Source: Gorsachius magnificus
Lineage: Eukaryota > Chordata > Aves > Pelecaniformes > Ardeidae
DNA: 64,000 bases
Assembly: GCA_034008185.1 (NCBI GenBank)
Contig: CM067084.1
Location: forward strand, 17,884,885-17,948,884
Reading direction: 5' to 3'
The position numbers and the translations under genes were made by a program. Shown in pieces: positions 35,984-49,700 of the stretch. The notes under the pieces were generated by a model that did not search any database, was not told the origin of the DNA, and saw nothing but the letters and a program-made list of their open reading frames with translations. Within the stretch, counting starts at the first letter, position 1; every line of letters begins with the position of its first letter.

Positions 35984-38245
35984 AACACTCTGCTTAAGTA
36001 ATATGAAATGAAGACAGTAGCAGAAGGCACAAAGGCTACTGTTGGCTCATGGAAGCAGTAAAGCTATCAGAATTTTGAAAAATATGACAGGTCTTTGGAA
36101 TGAAACTTAAGTCAGTGTTTGAACCCTCAGGAGTTGAGACAACTGCAGAAGAAGGAAAGAGAAACATTAACAGCGCTACACACTATCCCATGAAGATGGC
36201 TGTAAGATGCCTGAAATGGATATGATTTCCCTTCTTCCTTTTAAAGGCAAAAGGAGTTCAGGCTTCACCAAAAAAACACAATGCAAGAAGCATGAGGCAA
36301 CTCTAGAGCTGGGTACTAGACAGTCTTAACTCTCCTTGATTTCCAAGTAGGAAGTACAGTATAACCTGCTGGGCTGAGAAGTGGGAAGCCCAATACAATT
36401 GTCGTCCTTTTCTAGCTCCCAACTCCATTTCCTATGCGCCTGAAGCTTTGAAAGCAGCAAGAGTCTCTGTGTTAGAGGAGTTTATCTGAACAAAGGCTGA
36501 ACCTGCACATCTCTCTGGGGCACAGCATCATACAGTGGCTGCAAAAAATTGCTTGAAATAGAAGACATGAAGTAATCTTAATATATGAATAATGGACTCC
36601 TGAGAGCAACTTTTCAATTATTTTAATATCTTTTCTAGTTTTCATTTTAAAATCCTGAAATTTCATCTTGAGGAACCAAGCATTCTTCCTCATTTTCAGA
36701 GCTTAGTCCTGAAGATCTGTAATTTAACTCAAGTGATACAGTCCAGTAGAAGTAAAGATACCATTGATTTACATATGGACCAGTTCACAGGGAAAAGAAA
36801 ACTGACATCAACTTTCCAAATGTTTCTGCTAAATAATTTACTTGTGAACCCGCAAAAGCTTTTGAAGCCAATTTTTTATTGCCAACATTGAACCTACGTT
36901 GTGGATCGTAAGAACAAACAATACAAAAATGTGAAGACGAAACTTCTCATTGACTTATGTTGCCAAAGGAATGATTGTGAAATATCTCTTGATGGAGCAG
37001 CACAGAAAGCACAGCCCAGGAGGAAGATATCTTCCAACAGCAGTGATGTGATTGTTGCGTGCAGTTACCTTGAGGCACTTCAGTGCCAAAATTACCACTA
37101 GCTTCAGTTCTGCCAATTCTCTGCAGTCCTATACATGAATGCTTCCAAAGCAGGTAGCTCCTGTACAGCAGAAGTAGCTTTTTCTAGTCCTTTGCTACTC
37201 TGCCTATCCTTACAATCTTGTAGAAAAATCTGGACCTTCTTCATTTTTCTTCCTAGGAAACTGAAATTTAACTAAATGTGCCGCGTAAGTCATGACCACC
37301 TGTGTGGAGGAAGTAAGACTTGATTCAGTTTGCAGAAACTTTGTTGCACCTAACGGATGAAAAGAAAAGAGCCCAGCCTGACCCTTAGGGGCCCGGCTGT
37401 GTTTACAGAATTAGCAAATAAAAATAACACTTTCTCCTCCTTGCTTGTATACCACCCATCTCTGATATGGAAATCATTCAAACAAGGGTCATGAATATAT
37501 CTCAAAGAGGAGTATATACCAAATAATACCAAACACAGTGACTGTATAAATACCTTACCGGTTCACAGCACCATAACACGGAACCACACCATACAGAGAT
37601 CATGACTACAGCATTACACATAACAAAGCACTGCCTGAAGACAAAGAAAACCATGCTTGGGTAACTAATATTTAATTAATATAGTTCCTATACATACATT
37701 TCATGACTGTGTTCCCTTTGACACCATAGTTAATTTAATCAGAGATAGTTAGCTTGCATGCTGGTAATGGACAATAGCTCTTCTTAGCCAAACTATTATC
37801 ATTTTTAAACAAAGGCACTTTGGCCTTCTAAATTCTGGATTAAGTTTGAGGTTTGGACATTTTTAATATAGGAATTTGCACATACAATTACTGCATTTGA
37901 GAAATCCTTTGCTCTGCTTTGATCCCATTGTTACAGTGATCAATACCTGTTTTAAGAATCCCTATGTGCTTTCAAGCATTTTTTCCAATGCACACAGTAA
38001 AGTCACAGGCAAACAAACCTATTTAGAGGTATCCTTGATAAACAAAGCTCCTAGACAGAGTTAAGAAAAAAGAATTCTAACTATACCTCTAGCCTCATAC
38101 ATGTAAACAATAGATCTATAGGAAATACTAAAGCTGACTCTTAGAAGTTGTGAAATTGAGTACTCAGCTGGAAGAATATAAATAAGCATTTGAAGCTGTT
38201 TACCTCCTTCCCCATGTAACTACCTTCAACAGGAAATAGAAGCAT
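35984..38245 (-). other. LRBA: LRBA intron 1 segment between two CR1 copies
   Basis: About 2.3 kb of AT-rich intron. I see no repeat or gene in it. Confidence 0.8.
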
Positions 38246-38870
38246 CAAGATTTCTCCCTAATATCTAAATCTACCCTCTTGCAGTTTAAAACCATTACCC
38301 CTCATCCTATCACTACACTCTGTGATAAAGTCCCTCCTCATCTTTCCTGTAGACCCCCTTTAAGCACCAGAAGGCTGCTATAAGGTCTCCCCAGAACCTT
38401 CTCTTGTCTAGGCTAGACAACCCCACCTCTCTCAGCCTGTCGTCATATGGGAGGTGCTCCAGCCCCCTGATCATCTTTGTGGCCCTCCTCTGGACCCACT
38501 CAAGCAGGACCATGTCTGTCTTATGCTGGGGGCCCAGAGCTGGACACAGTACTCCAGGTGGGGTCTCACCAGAGAGGAGCAGAATCACCTCCCTGCTGGC
38601 CACGCTGCTTTTGATGCAGCCCAGGATACAGTTGGTTTTCTGAGCTGCAAGTGCACGTTGCTAGCTCATATTCAGTTTTTAGTCTACCAGTACCCCAAGT
38701 CCTTCTCTGCAGGGTTGCTCTCAATCCACTCATCCCCCAGCTTGTATCCATGTTTGGGATTGCCCTGACCCAGATGCAGGATAATACATGACACTAACTT
38801 GTATCTAGAAGTGTTACATGCCATTTTTTCAGCTTGCTCATGGCTTCTCTCAAGGCAGGACATGTAAATA
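38246..38870 (-). mobile_element. CR1 LINE fragment, old, decayed RT
   Basis: On the minus strand this matches the CR1 reverse-transcriptase C-terminus. The translation contains VLLEWVQRRATKMIRGLEHL followed by DKRRFWGDLIAAF, and upstream in another frame YKLGDEWIESNPAEKDLG. Frameshifts break it into at least two frames. The 5' end is truncated near 38870. The 3' UTR is missing, since similarity stops at about 38246. It is of a different and older subfamily than the copy at 35018, and it lies in the same orientation as LRBA. Confidence 0.9.
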
Positions 38871-41399
38871 CTAAGCACACTCCTAAAGCAAGATTAGTTG
38901 GAAACAGGGATATCACTTTTTTGGAAAGTGACAGCACCATCCAGAAGCAAGAAACCCAAGCTTCTGTCATCTAAATTCTATCTTTTTCAATTCTGTCTAA
39001 CCAACTCCGGTGATCTTTCAGTCACTGGACAAATCCCCTGAAGATACCTTCCAGGAAGGAAATCAAAATTCTGTGTACCATCAAGAAAACTTTACTAAAG
39101 CTGTAATACGGAGGCAAGAAATCCACTGTCTTCCAGCTCCAAACCTTTCCTGTCATAAATGAGTGACTGGAGAACCTTATTCAAACACCTTAGCCGCAGG
39201 GTCTAAGACTTGTTTCCTTCTATGCCTTCTTTCCATACCCATGAATCTGGCATTCTTCACTGCATATGAGCCTAATCTTCGCAGAAGAGGTGTTAGAAAT
39301 GTCCCCTTACAAGTCACTTACAACACCATCTCTATGCACTCCTGACAAATGGCACTTTGAATCTCTTCCTAAGGATAGAAATCAGGGTGGCTTTCATTTC
39401 CTGCATACATGAGACTTTACTAAGCCAGCAAAATTCCCAAAGAGCAATATAGATTTCACTTTAAAAGCAGTACACAGGAAGGGCACAAGTCTTTAGTGCC
39501 AGGTCTCAGATGAGTCATGGAATAAATGTCTCCCCAAAGGCAATACCCCTGCCGATCAGCTGAGCCATAGCAACTGGAGCACACAGTGGCATTCACAGCT
39601 CCCCAGCCCACCACGGAACCCAGTGAGCGCTCAGGACTCACTTTTGCAGCCCAGGACAAAGGCTGCTGGTGCCAGGTCACGGAAAAGGCCGGGTGGGGGG
39701 AAAGCACAGAAAGGACAAAGCAGAGTGTCCTAGTGTCAGGTTAAAGAGTCAATAATCTAGCACAAGATTGGGACCTTACTTTGGAGGAAGAAATGGGCAA
39801 GAAAACGAGGCAATCTTTTCCCCATGAGCATTTACTGATTTGCATAAGGATGGCAAGCTGCTGGTATGGTTGCTGTGCCTGAGAACCCTTTTCACAGCGC
39901 TTTATTGTTGAGTTGGGCACCACTGCTACCTCATTTAAATCGAGGAAATCTTTAGTGTTAAGAACATCGTAGCTTCAGAAGCTGACCCTTGGCTGTAGAT
40001 TTCAAAGTGGACAGAAAACTTTTTGCAATCCCAGCTGAAATACCCATTCCCAGTATCCTAGTCTTCTCCCGTTCTGTAACATCAGCAATATATTAAACAC
40101 GCATAGCTCCCCATCTCACATTAGCTATTTCAAAACGCATTCTAAAAATGCAGTCATGGTTACTCGGTTTCACACTCCATATCAGATACCTAAAAGTCAG
40201 GCATTATAGCACCTAAATCATACACTGGAACCAAATACTACAGTGTAACTAAGCTCGCCTTTGCCGGGGATGGGGGGAGGGAAAGAGCTTGCCAGTTCTT
40301 TTCAATCAGGTTCACAACCAAAACTAGAGACAGATCACATGCTTAGTTTCAACAAAAACATTAGCAGGAGGCAGATGCTGACTGGACTGATAGTTTCCAT
40401 TTGTTTATTTAACAGTCACACACCATTACCAACATGAGTCATTTGGTTCCTATCCTCATCCTCCACCCCCCAGACCCCTCGACTGCATTGCTTAACAGCA
40501 ATTCTACTTGTGTAATTGGCCATTTTTTTTTTTTCACTTATGTCTATGATTCCATGTAAAGAACCTTTTGGGGCTTTTTTTGTTGATTTTAAGTACTGCT
40601 TGATTCCAAGGTCCACCTGAATCATTAATAACCCTGCAAAAAGCAATTGCCCTTGGGACCGCAGTTTTAATCCTGAGAAGTCCAAATAGAATAACTTAAA
40701 GACTTCTCCAGTAATGGTCTACCAAAACTTAAAAGATGTGGAATCTGCAAAGCCTGTATTCAGCAATTCAACAGTAACGGGGTTTACCCTGTTCTACCAA
40801 ACACCTCCTCACCCACCCCCATCTCAATCATATTTGGGAAAGCAACCAGTACAATTCCCACCCAAACCTGCACAGTTTGATAAAGTAAGCAATTTGTGAG
40901 AGATTTATCAAGCAAACATTCAGCATCCTGGACTTCGTAACCACATACGTCCCAGTCCACTGCAAGACGCTACTGGTTTTCTTGCTCCTCTTTTCTAAGA
41001 GAAATCGCTCTCCCACTACAGTGACCATCTTATTGCTGCTTACTGGTGCCTCAAGCCTTTCAGCATTCCCAAAAGAGAGAATAAAGAAGCTACAGGTCAC
41101 CCTATGCACTGTTACAGTTACTGCTTTACTGGGCTAGTCCAGTATAAAACTAGAAATCTGGAGTACCTAAGTGGAGCAAATAGACTAGACTTTGCTAATT
41201 TATTTCTATAACTTTTATCCACACCACAGAGAACAACTGCTGATGGCAAAAGGGGAGAGGCAGGGGGGAGGGGGTTGACACGAACACACACGTAACACGC
41301 TTCCATAGAACAGACAAGCCCTAAGTTATTACTCTGGGTTTGATTTTCAGTTGCAAAGGAAAGCTAACCCAGTAGCTCTTTAAGCGTTGCTTTCTTCAG
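38871..41399 (-). other. LRBA: LRBA intron 1 segment between old CR1 and LTR D
   Basis: Intron sequence with a somewhat higher GC content around 39470-39720. No recognised gene or repeat. The minus-strand frames at 39456-39707 and 40416-40685 show no known domain. Confidence 0.8.
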
Positions 41400-41969
41400 T
41401 GTCCTGGTTTCAGCTGGGGCAGAGTTAATTTTCTTCCTAGTAGCTGGTATAGTGCTGTGTTTTGGATTTAGTACCAGAAGAATGTTGATAACACACTGAT
41501 GTTTTCGTTGTGGCTGGGTAGTGCTTAGCCTAGCCAAGCACTTCTCAGCTCTCAGCTCTGCCAGGGGCACAAGAAGCTGGGAGGGGGCACAGCCAGGACA
41601 GCTGACCCAAACTGGCCAAAGGGCTATTCCATACCATATGACATCATGCTCAGTATACAAGCTGGGGGAAGAAGGAGGAAGGAGGGGACATTCAGAGTAG
41701 ATGGCATTTGTCTTCCCAAGTCACCGTTATGTGTGATGGAGCCCTGCTTTCCTGGGGATGGCTGAACACCTGCCCGCCCATGGGAAGTAGTGAATGAATT
41801 CCTCGCATTGCTTGCACGCACAGCTTTCGCTTTACCTATTAAACTGTCTTTATCTCAACCCACGAGTTTTCTCACTTTTAGTCCTCTGATTCTCTCCCCC
41901 GTCCCACTGTGGGGGGAGCGAGCGAGCGGCTGTGTGGTGCTGAATTGCCAGACGGGTTAAACCATGACA
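41400..41969 (+). mobile_element. Solo ERV LTR D (5-bp TSD ttcag)
   Basis: A 570-bp LTR from TGTCCTGGTTTCAGCTGGGG to GGTTAAACCATGACA, flanked by perfect 5-bp repeats, ttcag, at 41395-41399 and 41970-41974. It shares the central layout of LTR C (AAGAAGGAGGAAGG, then GATGGAGCCCTGCTTTCCTG). An intact ATTAAA signal precedes CTGTCTTTATC. The U3 carries ATGACATCATG, a CRE/AP-1-like site. No internal retroviral sequence adjoins. It is antisense to LRBA. Confidence 0.93.
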
Positions 41970-43879
41970 TTCAGTTGCATCAATAAAATGGAACAGGTTT
42001 TTCCCTGAACAACTCACTTCCAGCTTTTCAGTCACACCAAAAATAATCTAAATTTGCTGTATAGAGCATATGAAATTTTTTGGCTAGATGTATGTAGAAT
42101 ACAAAATCATCAACAGAACTACTCATATGCAGGCTGCAGTAAAGAGACTTGCAGCTCAAACTCACAGAGCACTTTACAGGAGGCAACAGAGCACATCCTA
42201 TTCCCACTAGCTATTGTCATTTAAATATCATCTCAAGGCAGCTATTAACAAGAAAATCATGCCTGGGATGTAGCTGCTCCCAGCTCCCCAGTTCTACTAG
42301 AGGAATCCAGTGCAATGGAAGGTATAAGGTCTTCTTCACAAATTAGTTTCTACTTAGAAACTATTTATGCCTATTTGTGAAGCTTTGGAATCTAAAGCGC
42401 TGTAGCAATGCAAGCTCTTCACAAATTACAACAAGCTTCTGGTATCAGCACAAAGACTACAGTGTCTCAGGAAAAGGTACAATTGCAATTCCTGTGGCAT
42501 CATTATTTAGCGAATTTGATTACATCAGCTGTGCACGGATGCATCTCGATTGCTATCTGGTCTAAATATGGAGCACTACATACTGGAAACGACAGTCTCC
42601 ACTGGCCACGCGTGGTATTAAAAAAGCAGGTGGCAACAGTATACTGTTTTATGCAAATTAATTAGAGCCCTCAGATTCCTGGCAAATGGCCAGAGCTCCC
42701 AGACAGACAAAGTCTGAAGGTTTCCCAGAGGAAAAAAAAAAAAAAAAAAGACCAAAGGAGTTTTTGAACAGGCAGTAATATGGTCTAGCACGATACCAAG
42801 TCTAACAGAAAAATCCAGAATTCGTTAAAGCAGAAATGTAATCTAAATTAGGACATTAGTAATTAGGTCAAGCTAATACCAAAAACCATCATGTAGAATG
42901 TTATGAAGAGGCCAGCAAGGCCTCTAGGGGCTGGGGAAGACACCTGAATGGCAGAAAGTTAGCTAACTGTAATTAGTGCTTATGAACAAAAACTTTCTTC
43001 CAGATTGACCCATTTAAAATAAATAGAAGTTCTTTAAAAAGATATGCATAAATTTAATGCATGCAAGACTGAATCTGACAGAAAAGATTCTTAAAGGGTT
43101 TTATACACAGAAACACTGAAGGTAGCAAGTAGCTATTTCACATCCAATGACTAAAGCGTAGAGCTTATTTAATCTGTGCAACAGATTAAAGCTTCCTCCT
43201 TAAAGGTCATAAAGAACTTCATGACCACATAAAGACAGAAGCTATAAATGCTTTAAGTTACCAACTTATCCAGTAAAAAATAAAAACTCAGAACACCACG
43301 TGGGATACAGTGCAGAATGACTGCAGGTTCCCCAATAGGTGGTAAAACAAATATACAGAGAGTGAAAGAAACCACAAAGAAAGCTCATTTTTATCTTTCA
43401 TCAGCCTTGAAATCTTAACATGCACAAAAAAAAACCCTAACCAAAAAACATACTTGATTTTTCAGAAGACTGGGACTCAGCAAGCTTCAGCATCTGAATG
43501 CACAATTGGCTAGTCACTGAGTACTGAACACCGTACCAAACCAACATTGCCTTAAAAAAAGAATTAAGCAAATACCTCACCTCTGATTTCCCTCAACCTC
43601 CAGTATGTGTTCAATACAGCCACTTCAAAAAAAAATTCTCTTTACTCACACTCCTCTTGAATCTGCAGACTTTGGTTCATCCCTCCAATAATCTCTTTCA
43701 ATGGACATGAATAATTATCTATTTTTATCTCACTCTGCAATGTCCAGCCTTTGTAGCAACCTTGACATGCCATCCACCTATTCCCTCATGCTTTTGACTA
43801 ATTTCATTATATTCCCTAATCCGCAAATGCTTTTCCTGAGCCAGTCCATATGGCCACTACATCACTGCGCTATCCACAC

Positions 43880-43960
43880 TACAGGGTCAGACCAGTGGTC
43901 CAGCACTGTCTGACAGAGGTGATACAAAATACTACTTGGATAGAGCAAAGCAACCACAAC
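43880..43960 (+). mobile_element. Possible ancient CR1-like 3' fragment
   Basis: ACAGGGTCAGACCAGTGGTC, then CTGTCTGACAG a few bases on, resembles an old sauropsid CR1-type repeat remembered as GGTCAGACCAATGGTCCATC and following bases. Only about 80 bp is recognisable and it is heavily diverged. The assignment is from memory only. Confidence 0.35.
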
Positions 43961-46775
43961 AGACACCCGACTCTCCTTTGTTACAGGACACCAACTAGAA
44001 AAATCTGTCATTGAACTGATGCACTCCCCTCTAAAGGGGAATTCTGAAGTATGCTATGAACACATTTTAAACAGGCTTACTTGTAGTATGAACTGCTATT
44101 TACTAATTGCCTATCAAATATATCATGTCTTAATAATGCAATATGTAAATGCCTGGTTCAGCCTTGCTTTTTTAGCTTTATTTTTGGTTTGTACAAAGCC
44201 TACTAATGGCAGTACAGGATGCCAACACTTCTGGAAAACAGAGTACATGTCATTCACAGGCTTTCACATACACTTGAAACTTCACATTGGTCATAAGAAG
44301 CTATAAAAATTGGCCAGTTCAGGGAAGAGTGAGGAAAACTGAACATTTTCCTGTGTGGTCTTACGATTTTGTCCTCGATATTTTCTCATCCTACAGTGCA
44401 TTTTAAACTGCAGTCACAAGAGTGAGTTGATACCACAGCCAAAGTACAAATCAGCTCCTCTTCCAAGTCCAGACAATTTTCTTCTAAATCATCAGTGTGT
44501 CCAACTCAAGACTGCCGTTACCATCTCACTACATTCCATGCCTTTTTCAACTGACCACAAAATTTCCTTAAATTCCTACACTTACTATGCAGGGTGATAT
44601 TTTCACTAACTACAAATTGCATCCATGTTGCATCAATACCTGAAAAAAAACCCAATACACATCACTTCAATAGTAAGTGTGTCCATAACTACTCAAAATA
44701 CATTCTAACAAGATGGAGGTCTGTAATTCTTACTGTAAGCAAAGGACAAGTGACTCCCATTACCCAACAACTTTGAACTAGGTAAAGTCTGGTGAAAGAC
44801 ATCTCTCAGCTTCAGTCAGCTAAACTTATCAAAATCATCTTCTATTGTTATCAAATCCCAAATTAGGTGTCTTCAAAACCATGAAGGTGACTTGGAATCA
44901 AGGAGTCTAAATTCATTCATCAAACTGGACACAAGCCTCCCCATGTGAAGGGGCCAGCAAGAAGTAAGTCTGCATCTGATATATTTTATAAAAAGGACAT
45001 TGAGACAGATTTGGAAGCATTACAGATCTTTTGCTGAATTCCACTCATTCACCAAGAACAAAACCATGCATGATCACTAGGACAGCTGACTGTCCAATTT
45101 ACTATGATTTAAAAAAAAAAAAAAACAAAACACCAACCTACAAGCTTGACCCAGCTAAAGCCACAGACTTACCGTATAATCTGTACTGTAAGTGGACAGA
45201 AGTGACTGAACTAGGATAAGTGTAGCCAGAGTTGTACTTACTGGGAACCTACTAGGGAAGGCTGCATATATTAAGAAATGCACAATATTCCAGTGATGCT
45301 CTAGAAATTATTGGTTACTCCCACTTGTCATCAGAGTTTCTATATAAGTTTATATAGAAAATAAATCCTAGCATTCTCTAAAAACATACAGTAAGATAAT
45401 GAAAACAATGCATTGTTATGAAGACATTTATGGTGCATTTTTACTACTGTAATACATCTAACTCTACCAGCATTAGCTTTGGGGGTTTTCTACAAGAAGG
45501 TACATGCAAAAGAAGTCTGTGACCAGAGATTAAAAAAGGGGAATTTCTACTTCATAAAATCCATTGTACTAGTCTTTCAGAAGCATTCATACCAAATTAG
45601 AAACCTGTTGTATCAGCAGGTGATGCCATTAGCTTTCAATATGAATAATGATAAAGAGTTTATAGTGCAGAAACCATAGCAATGGAGACATGACAAATAG
45701 AGCAGAGGGCACATGAGCAGAAGGGAAACAAGTGGCAGTCTTGACATTTATCTCAGATTTCTTCTATAAAACAAGCCAAGTGGGGTTGGGGAAGAGGTTA
45801 CTTTAAAAAGAAGAAACAAGGAAAGTAAACAATTTTTAAAAGTTACATTGATTTTTGTTTGTGGTTTTAGTAAAGTCTGGCAGAAGTGAGAGAGGTGGCA
45901 AATTAAGTTTTTAAAGTAATTTTAGTCATTGCTCCTCAGATCCCGTTAATCTTCTGCCAAAGGCAATAAAAAAAAAAATAAGATTTCTTTCCCATTTGCA
46001 CTTCATCTTTAGGGGACCCTTGGTGAGGACCTCATAATCCCTGAACAGAATCAGAAGCAACAGCACATTCTCCTCCACAAAGAGACAGACAGAACATTAA
46101 AAAAAAAAAAAGTCTTTGCAACACAGACTGAGAAAAAAAAATTGGAACCAAAACAACTAACTGAATCTATATTCTAGTCAATAGAATAATTAGAAGTGCT
46201 AAAGCCATTTAAAACAAAATTGGCTTAGAGCAAGGCGGCATTTCTTTAGAGAAGAGCAGAAAATCTAGAATATCTGTTGTCTCTGCACATTTAGTCGACT
46301 TGAGACCCGAGTAAATTCTGGCATGACATCCCCACAACACCACAGAGAAAGACAAGAGTTGTACAGTCATCTGCTTGAAGCATAGCAGAATTTTGCCAGA
46401 ATACCCATTTCCCACCTCAAGCCTGATAATGCAGCATAGTTAACCCCTGCACGTATAACATTCATTACAAACACTTGTCAGCAAGAGCCCTTCACCTACT
46501 GAAAGACAAGGATATCCGGTGACCTAAGTTTTATATATAAAACAAGAAACTTGCAATAACTTGGAAACAAGACACCACTGACATATGATACAAGACAAGC
46601 CCATTTAGAATGGAGTATGAAGCTCCACTCAGAATTTCAATCTAGAAAAGATTTTGCAGGACCTCCTGTATTTCCAGTGCAGGTTGTATAGCCTTCGGAA
46701 CAGAATTCATTCTCTACACCCAAAAACTTCAGATCCTAAAAATCTTCTTTGACATTAGTAGCACAGTACTGTAAT

Positions 46776-46794
46776 TATATATATATATATATAT
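46776..46794. repeat. (TA)n microsatellite
   Basis: About nine TA dinucleotides followed by GTATGT. A simple repeat in intron 1. Confidence 0.9.
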
Positions 46795-49700
46795 GTATGT
46801 TTTTAAGTTTTGCCAATTGCTGAATTACTTCTACTATTCTGCCTGAAAGTTTCTTCATTAGTAGGAGGTCAACTTGTCTTTCTGTTTTACCATGAAAAAC
46901 ACATAGCTATTTTAAGTTAGTAACAGATCCCACTGTAAATAATTTATTTTTTTCCATTCTATCATTGTCTCCTACCAGGAGGTTTTTTATTTTAATAAAC
47001 TAAAGGGGGCGGGGGGGGGGGAGCAGATATGAGGTAATGAACCAGAATTCACCTGATTTGTATACAAAGGAACTTCAAGGAGTTATTGCTGTCCAAAGTC
47101 AACTAAAAATATCATTCAGAATGCATGAGCAATATATACCCATAGTTTAGCTTACTGTCTGTCAGATAAGTAACAGAACAGATTAATACTTCTACAAGAA
47201 TGTGCTTTCAAAGTTTTTCTCAGAATAATAAGCTTCTTTAAAGTCAGTATTTTCGTTCTCAATTGTGCTGAAATACACAGAGCTGTATCTAACATGGGCT
47301 GGAAAACTAGGCTTTCTGAAAATACTGACCAAAACAAAGCAGATCTATTTGAACAGTTCTAAGAGTAGAAGTTCTGAAGACAATACAATAGGCCTACCAG
47401 GTTTTTGATGCATGCCAGAAGTGAGCTCACTAAGCACTCTGTTACACTGCTGGACAGAGAAAATGGTATAGATGGTTCTCAGCTCCAAGATCCAACACTG
47501 CTGGACTGAACAAGTTATTTGCTCAAGTAATCAGGACTACAGAAGTTTAAACTCCTTTAAGCAGCAGCAGGTCAATTACTGTGCACTTTACGTTTTTGAC
47601 CTTCTGAGTCTTTCACATATAAAGCAAGACCATCTCTTAAATCCTTAAAGATGAGGAACATCAAGACAGCATTTTGGGCTTCTCTTGACTCTCCATCACA
47701 GAGAAAGAAATTCACCATAACCTCCATATGTTACAGCAAGCTTGAAGAGCATAATTAACAGCAACATGTTTGCTCGAGAAATAAAAATTAGGTCAGCTAA
47801 CCTCTCTTTAAAAAAAAAAAACAAACACCCAACAAAAACCATAACCCTTCATGTTTGAGGGTGGTTATGCTATGAAGACTATGTAAAAACACCTTCCGAC
47901 ACAGATTTACCCAGCCCTCCTTCCGCCCTGGTCTAAAGACATCTCATTTTAGTGATCAAAAAAAAAAACCCCAAATACCATACGTCTTCTCCTTTAAAAC
48001 TACAAGAAGCGAGCTAACTGATTTCTGCTAACTCCACTGAGGTAGTGCAGTTATGAGTCACCAAACTGAATGAAACCAAATAGGAGGGGATATGTTTGGC
48101 TTAACCCCATTAGTAACAGCCAATCACAGCATGATTTTCATACCCTCAACTGAACCTGCACACACATGAGTAAAACTCACTCCAAAAGTTATTGGGAAAC
48201 CAACTACAAGAAAAGCCATAGCTAAGAATCCCTTTTTCATTTAAAATTAAATCTTTTCTGCATACACGCACGGAACAGTAAGTAAACCTTTGCTAACCAA
48301 TACCTCACATGCTTTAAATACTGATCAGTGTGATTTCAGAGGTATTAATCAGCAAAACAAAGAAGTCACAACTGATGACTGAATGGAGGCAGAACTCAAT
48401 GACAGACGGGTGAGTATTGCTTTGTAGGGAGACCTCATATCCCAGAAAGCTATGTTAAAAAGTCAGTTTAACAGTTTTTACAAAAAAAAAAAAAATAAAT
48501 CCATAAAATAGATGCTTTCTGTAACAAAAACTATGAGTTTGTTGGCTGGTTTGATTTTTTAAGCATTCCATTTTCTATTAAAACCACAGAACATCAAGAC
48601 ATCTTCCAAATTAGTCACCAGTAGTCGATATGTTTTCCCAGGACTCAGAGAAACCAAGGGTCCTACTTTTTTTATATTGCCCAAAAACTTTTATTTTATT
48701 CTTACATAATCCAGGTAAAGTGTCCTTACTACCACACTGTAGCTATCAACTGACTACTGCTGCTCTGATAAAATAATGTGGTGCAGGTGCATGAACTTTA
48801 GCCTCCCACATCGTAGGCAGATGTGCTGGAATGGTTGGGGAATCTTCTCAGAGAGGTCAAGGATGTTGTTTCACTTGCAGGAAAAGTGAAAACACAGTTT
48901 CAAAAATTTCCAGGGCCAGAAATTCTCCCCTACTTCTACTTGGGAGATGAAGATCCAGGAAAACACAGCCTACAGATCCGATTCTCCAGACCTCTTAAAC
49001 CTAAATTGAGGATCCTCTGAATCAAGCTGAATTTTTCATTCATCTCTTGTCCAAAATGGAGCAGAAAGGAATCCCAGGATCAAGGAGCTTTTACAGTTTT
49101 AATTATTCTGCTGAACCTCTTTCCACTGCTGCCATAAAATACACCTCCAGTACACTACTCAAGAGACCACAAAAACAAAGTAAAATTTAACACGCTCACG
49201 AACAATTTCCCCTCACATAAGTGTCCTAAATCGTAAACTATTTACCAGAATTTCCTTTTGAACCTTATGTCCATATAGCTGAGCACTGGGTTTTATCAAG
49301 GACAATTGTCAAGTGGATTCTTAAGTAACTTAAATCACTTTCTCGTACTTGAAGCATCCATGAAACCTCTGATCTGCACTTTGTTTTTGCCAGTACTGCA
49401 ATTCCTCTGTATTGAGACTTTCATCCAAAACAATTTAGAGCATTACATTCTGTTAATACAGAAGTATTCAAAAAATAAACATTTACCATAACCCAAGAAG
49501 ATAACATCAAAAAACATTAAACAGACACAGCACACAAATATTTAGTGACCCTTAAAACTTGCACCTAGCAAAGAATACTACTAACAAAATAACTGAAATG
49601 CATTTAAAAAAACAGTATGCCTTTTGCTTCAACTCTCCTTGTTACCGAGCCTTATACTATTATGTGCTCTCACTTCCTGGTTTGTCAGAAACCACGCTTG

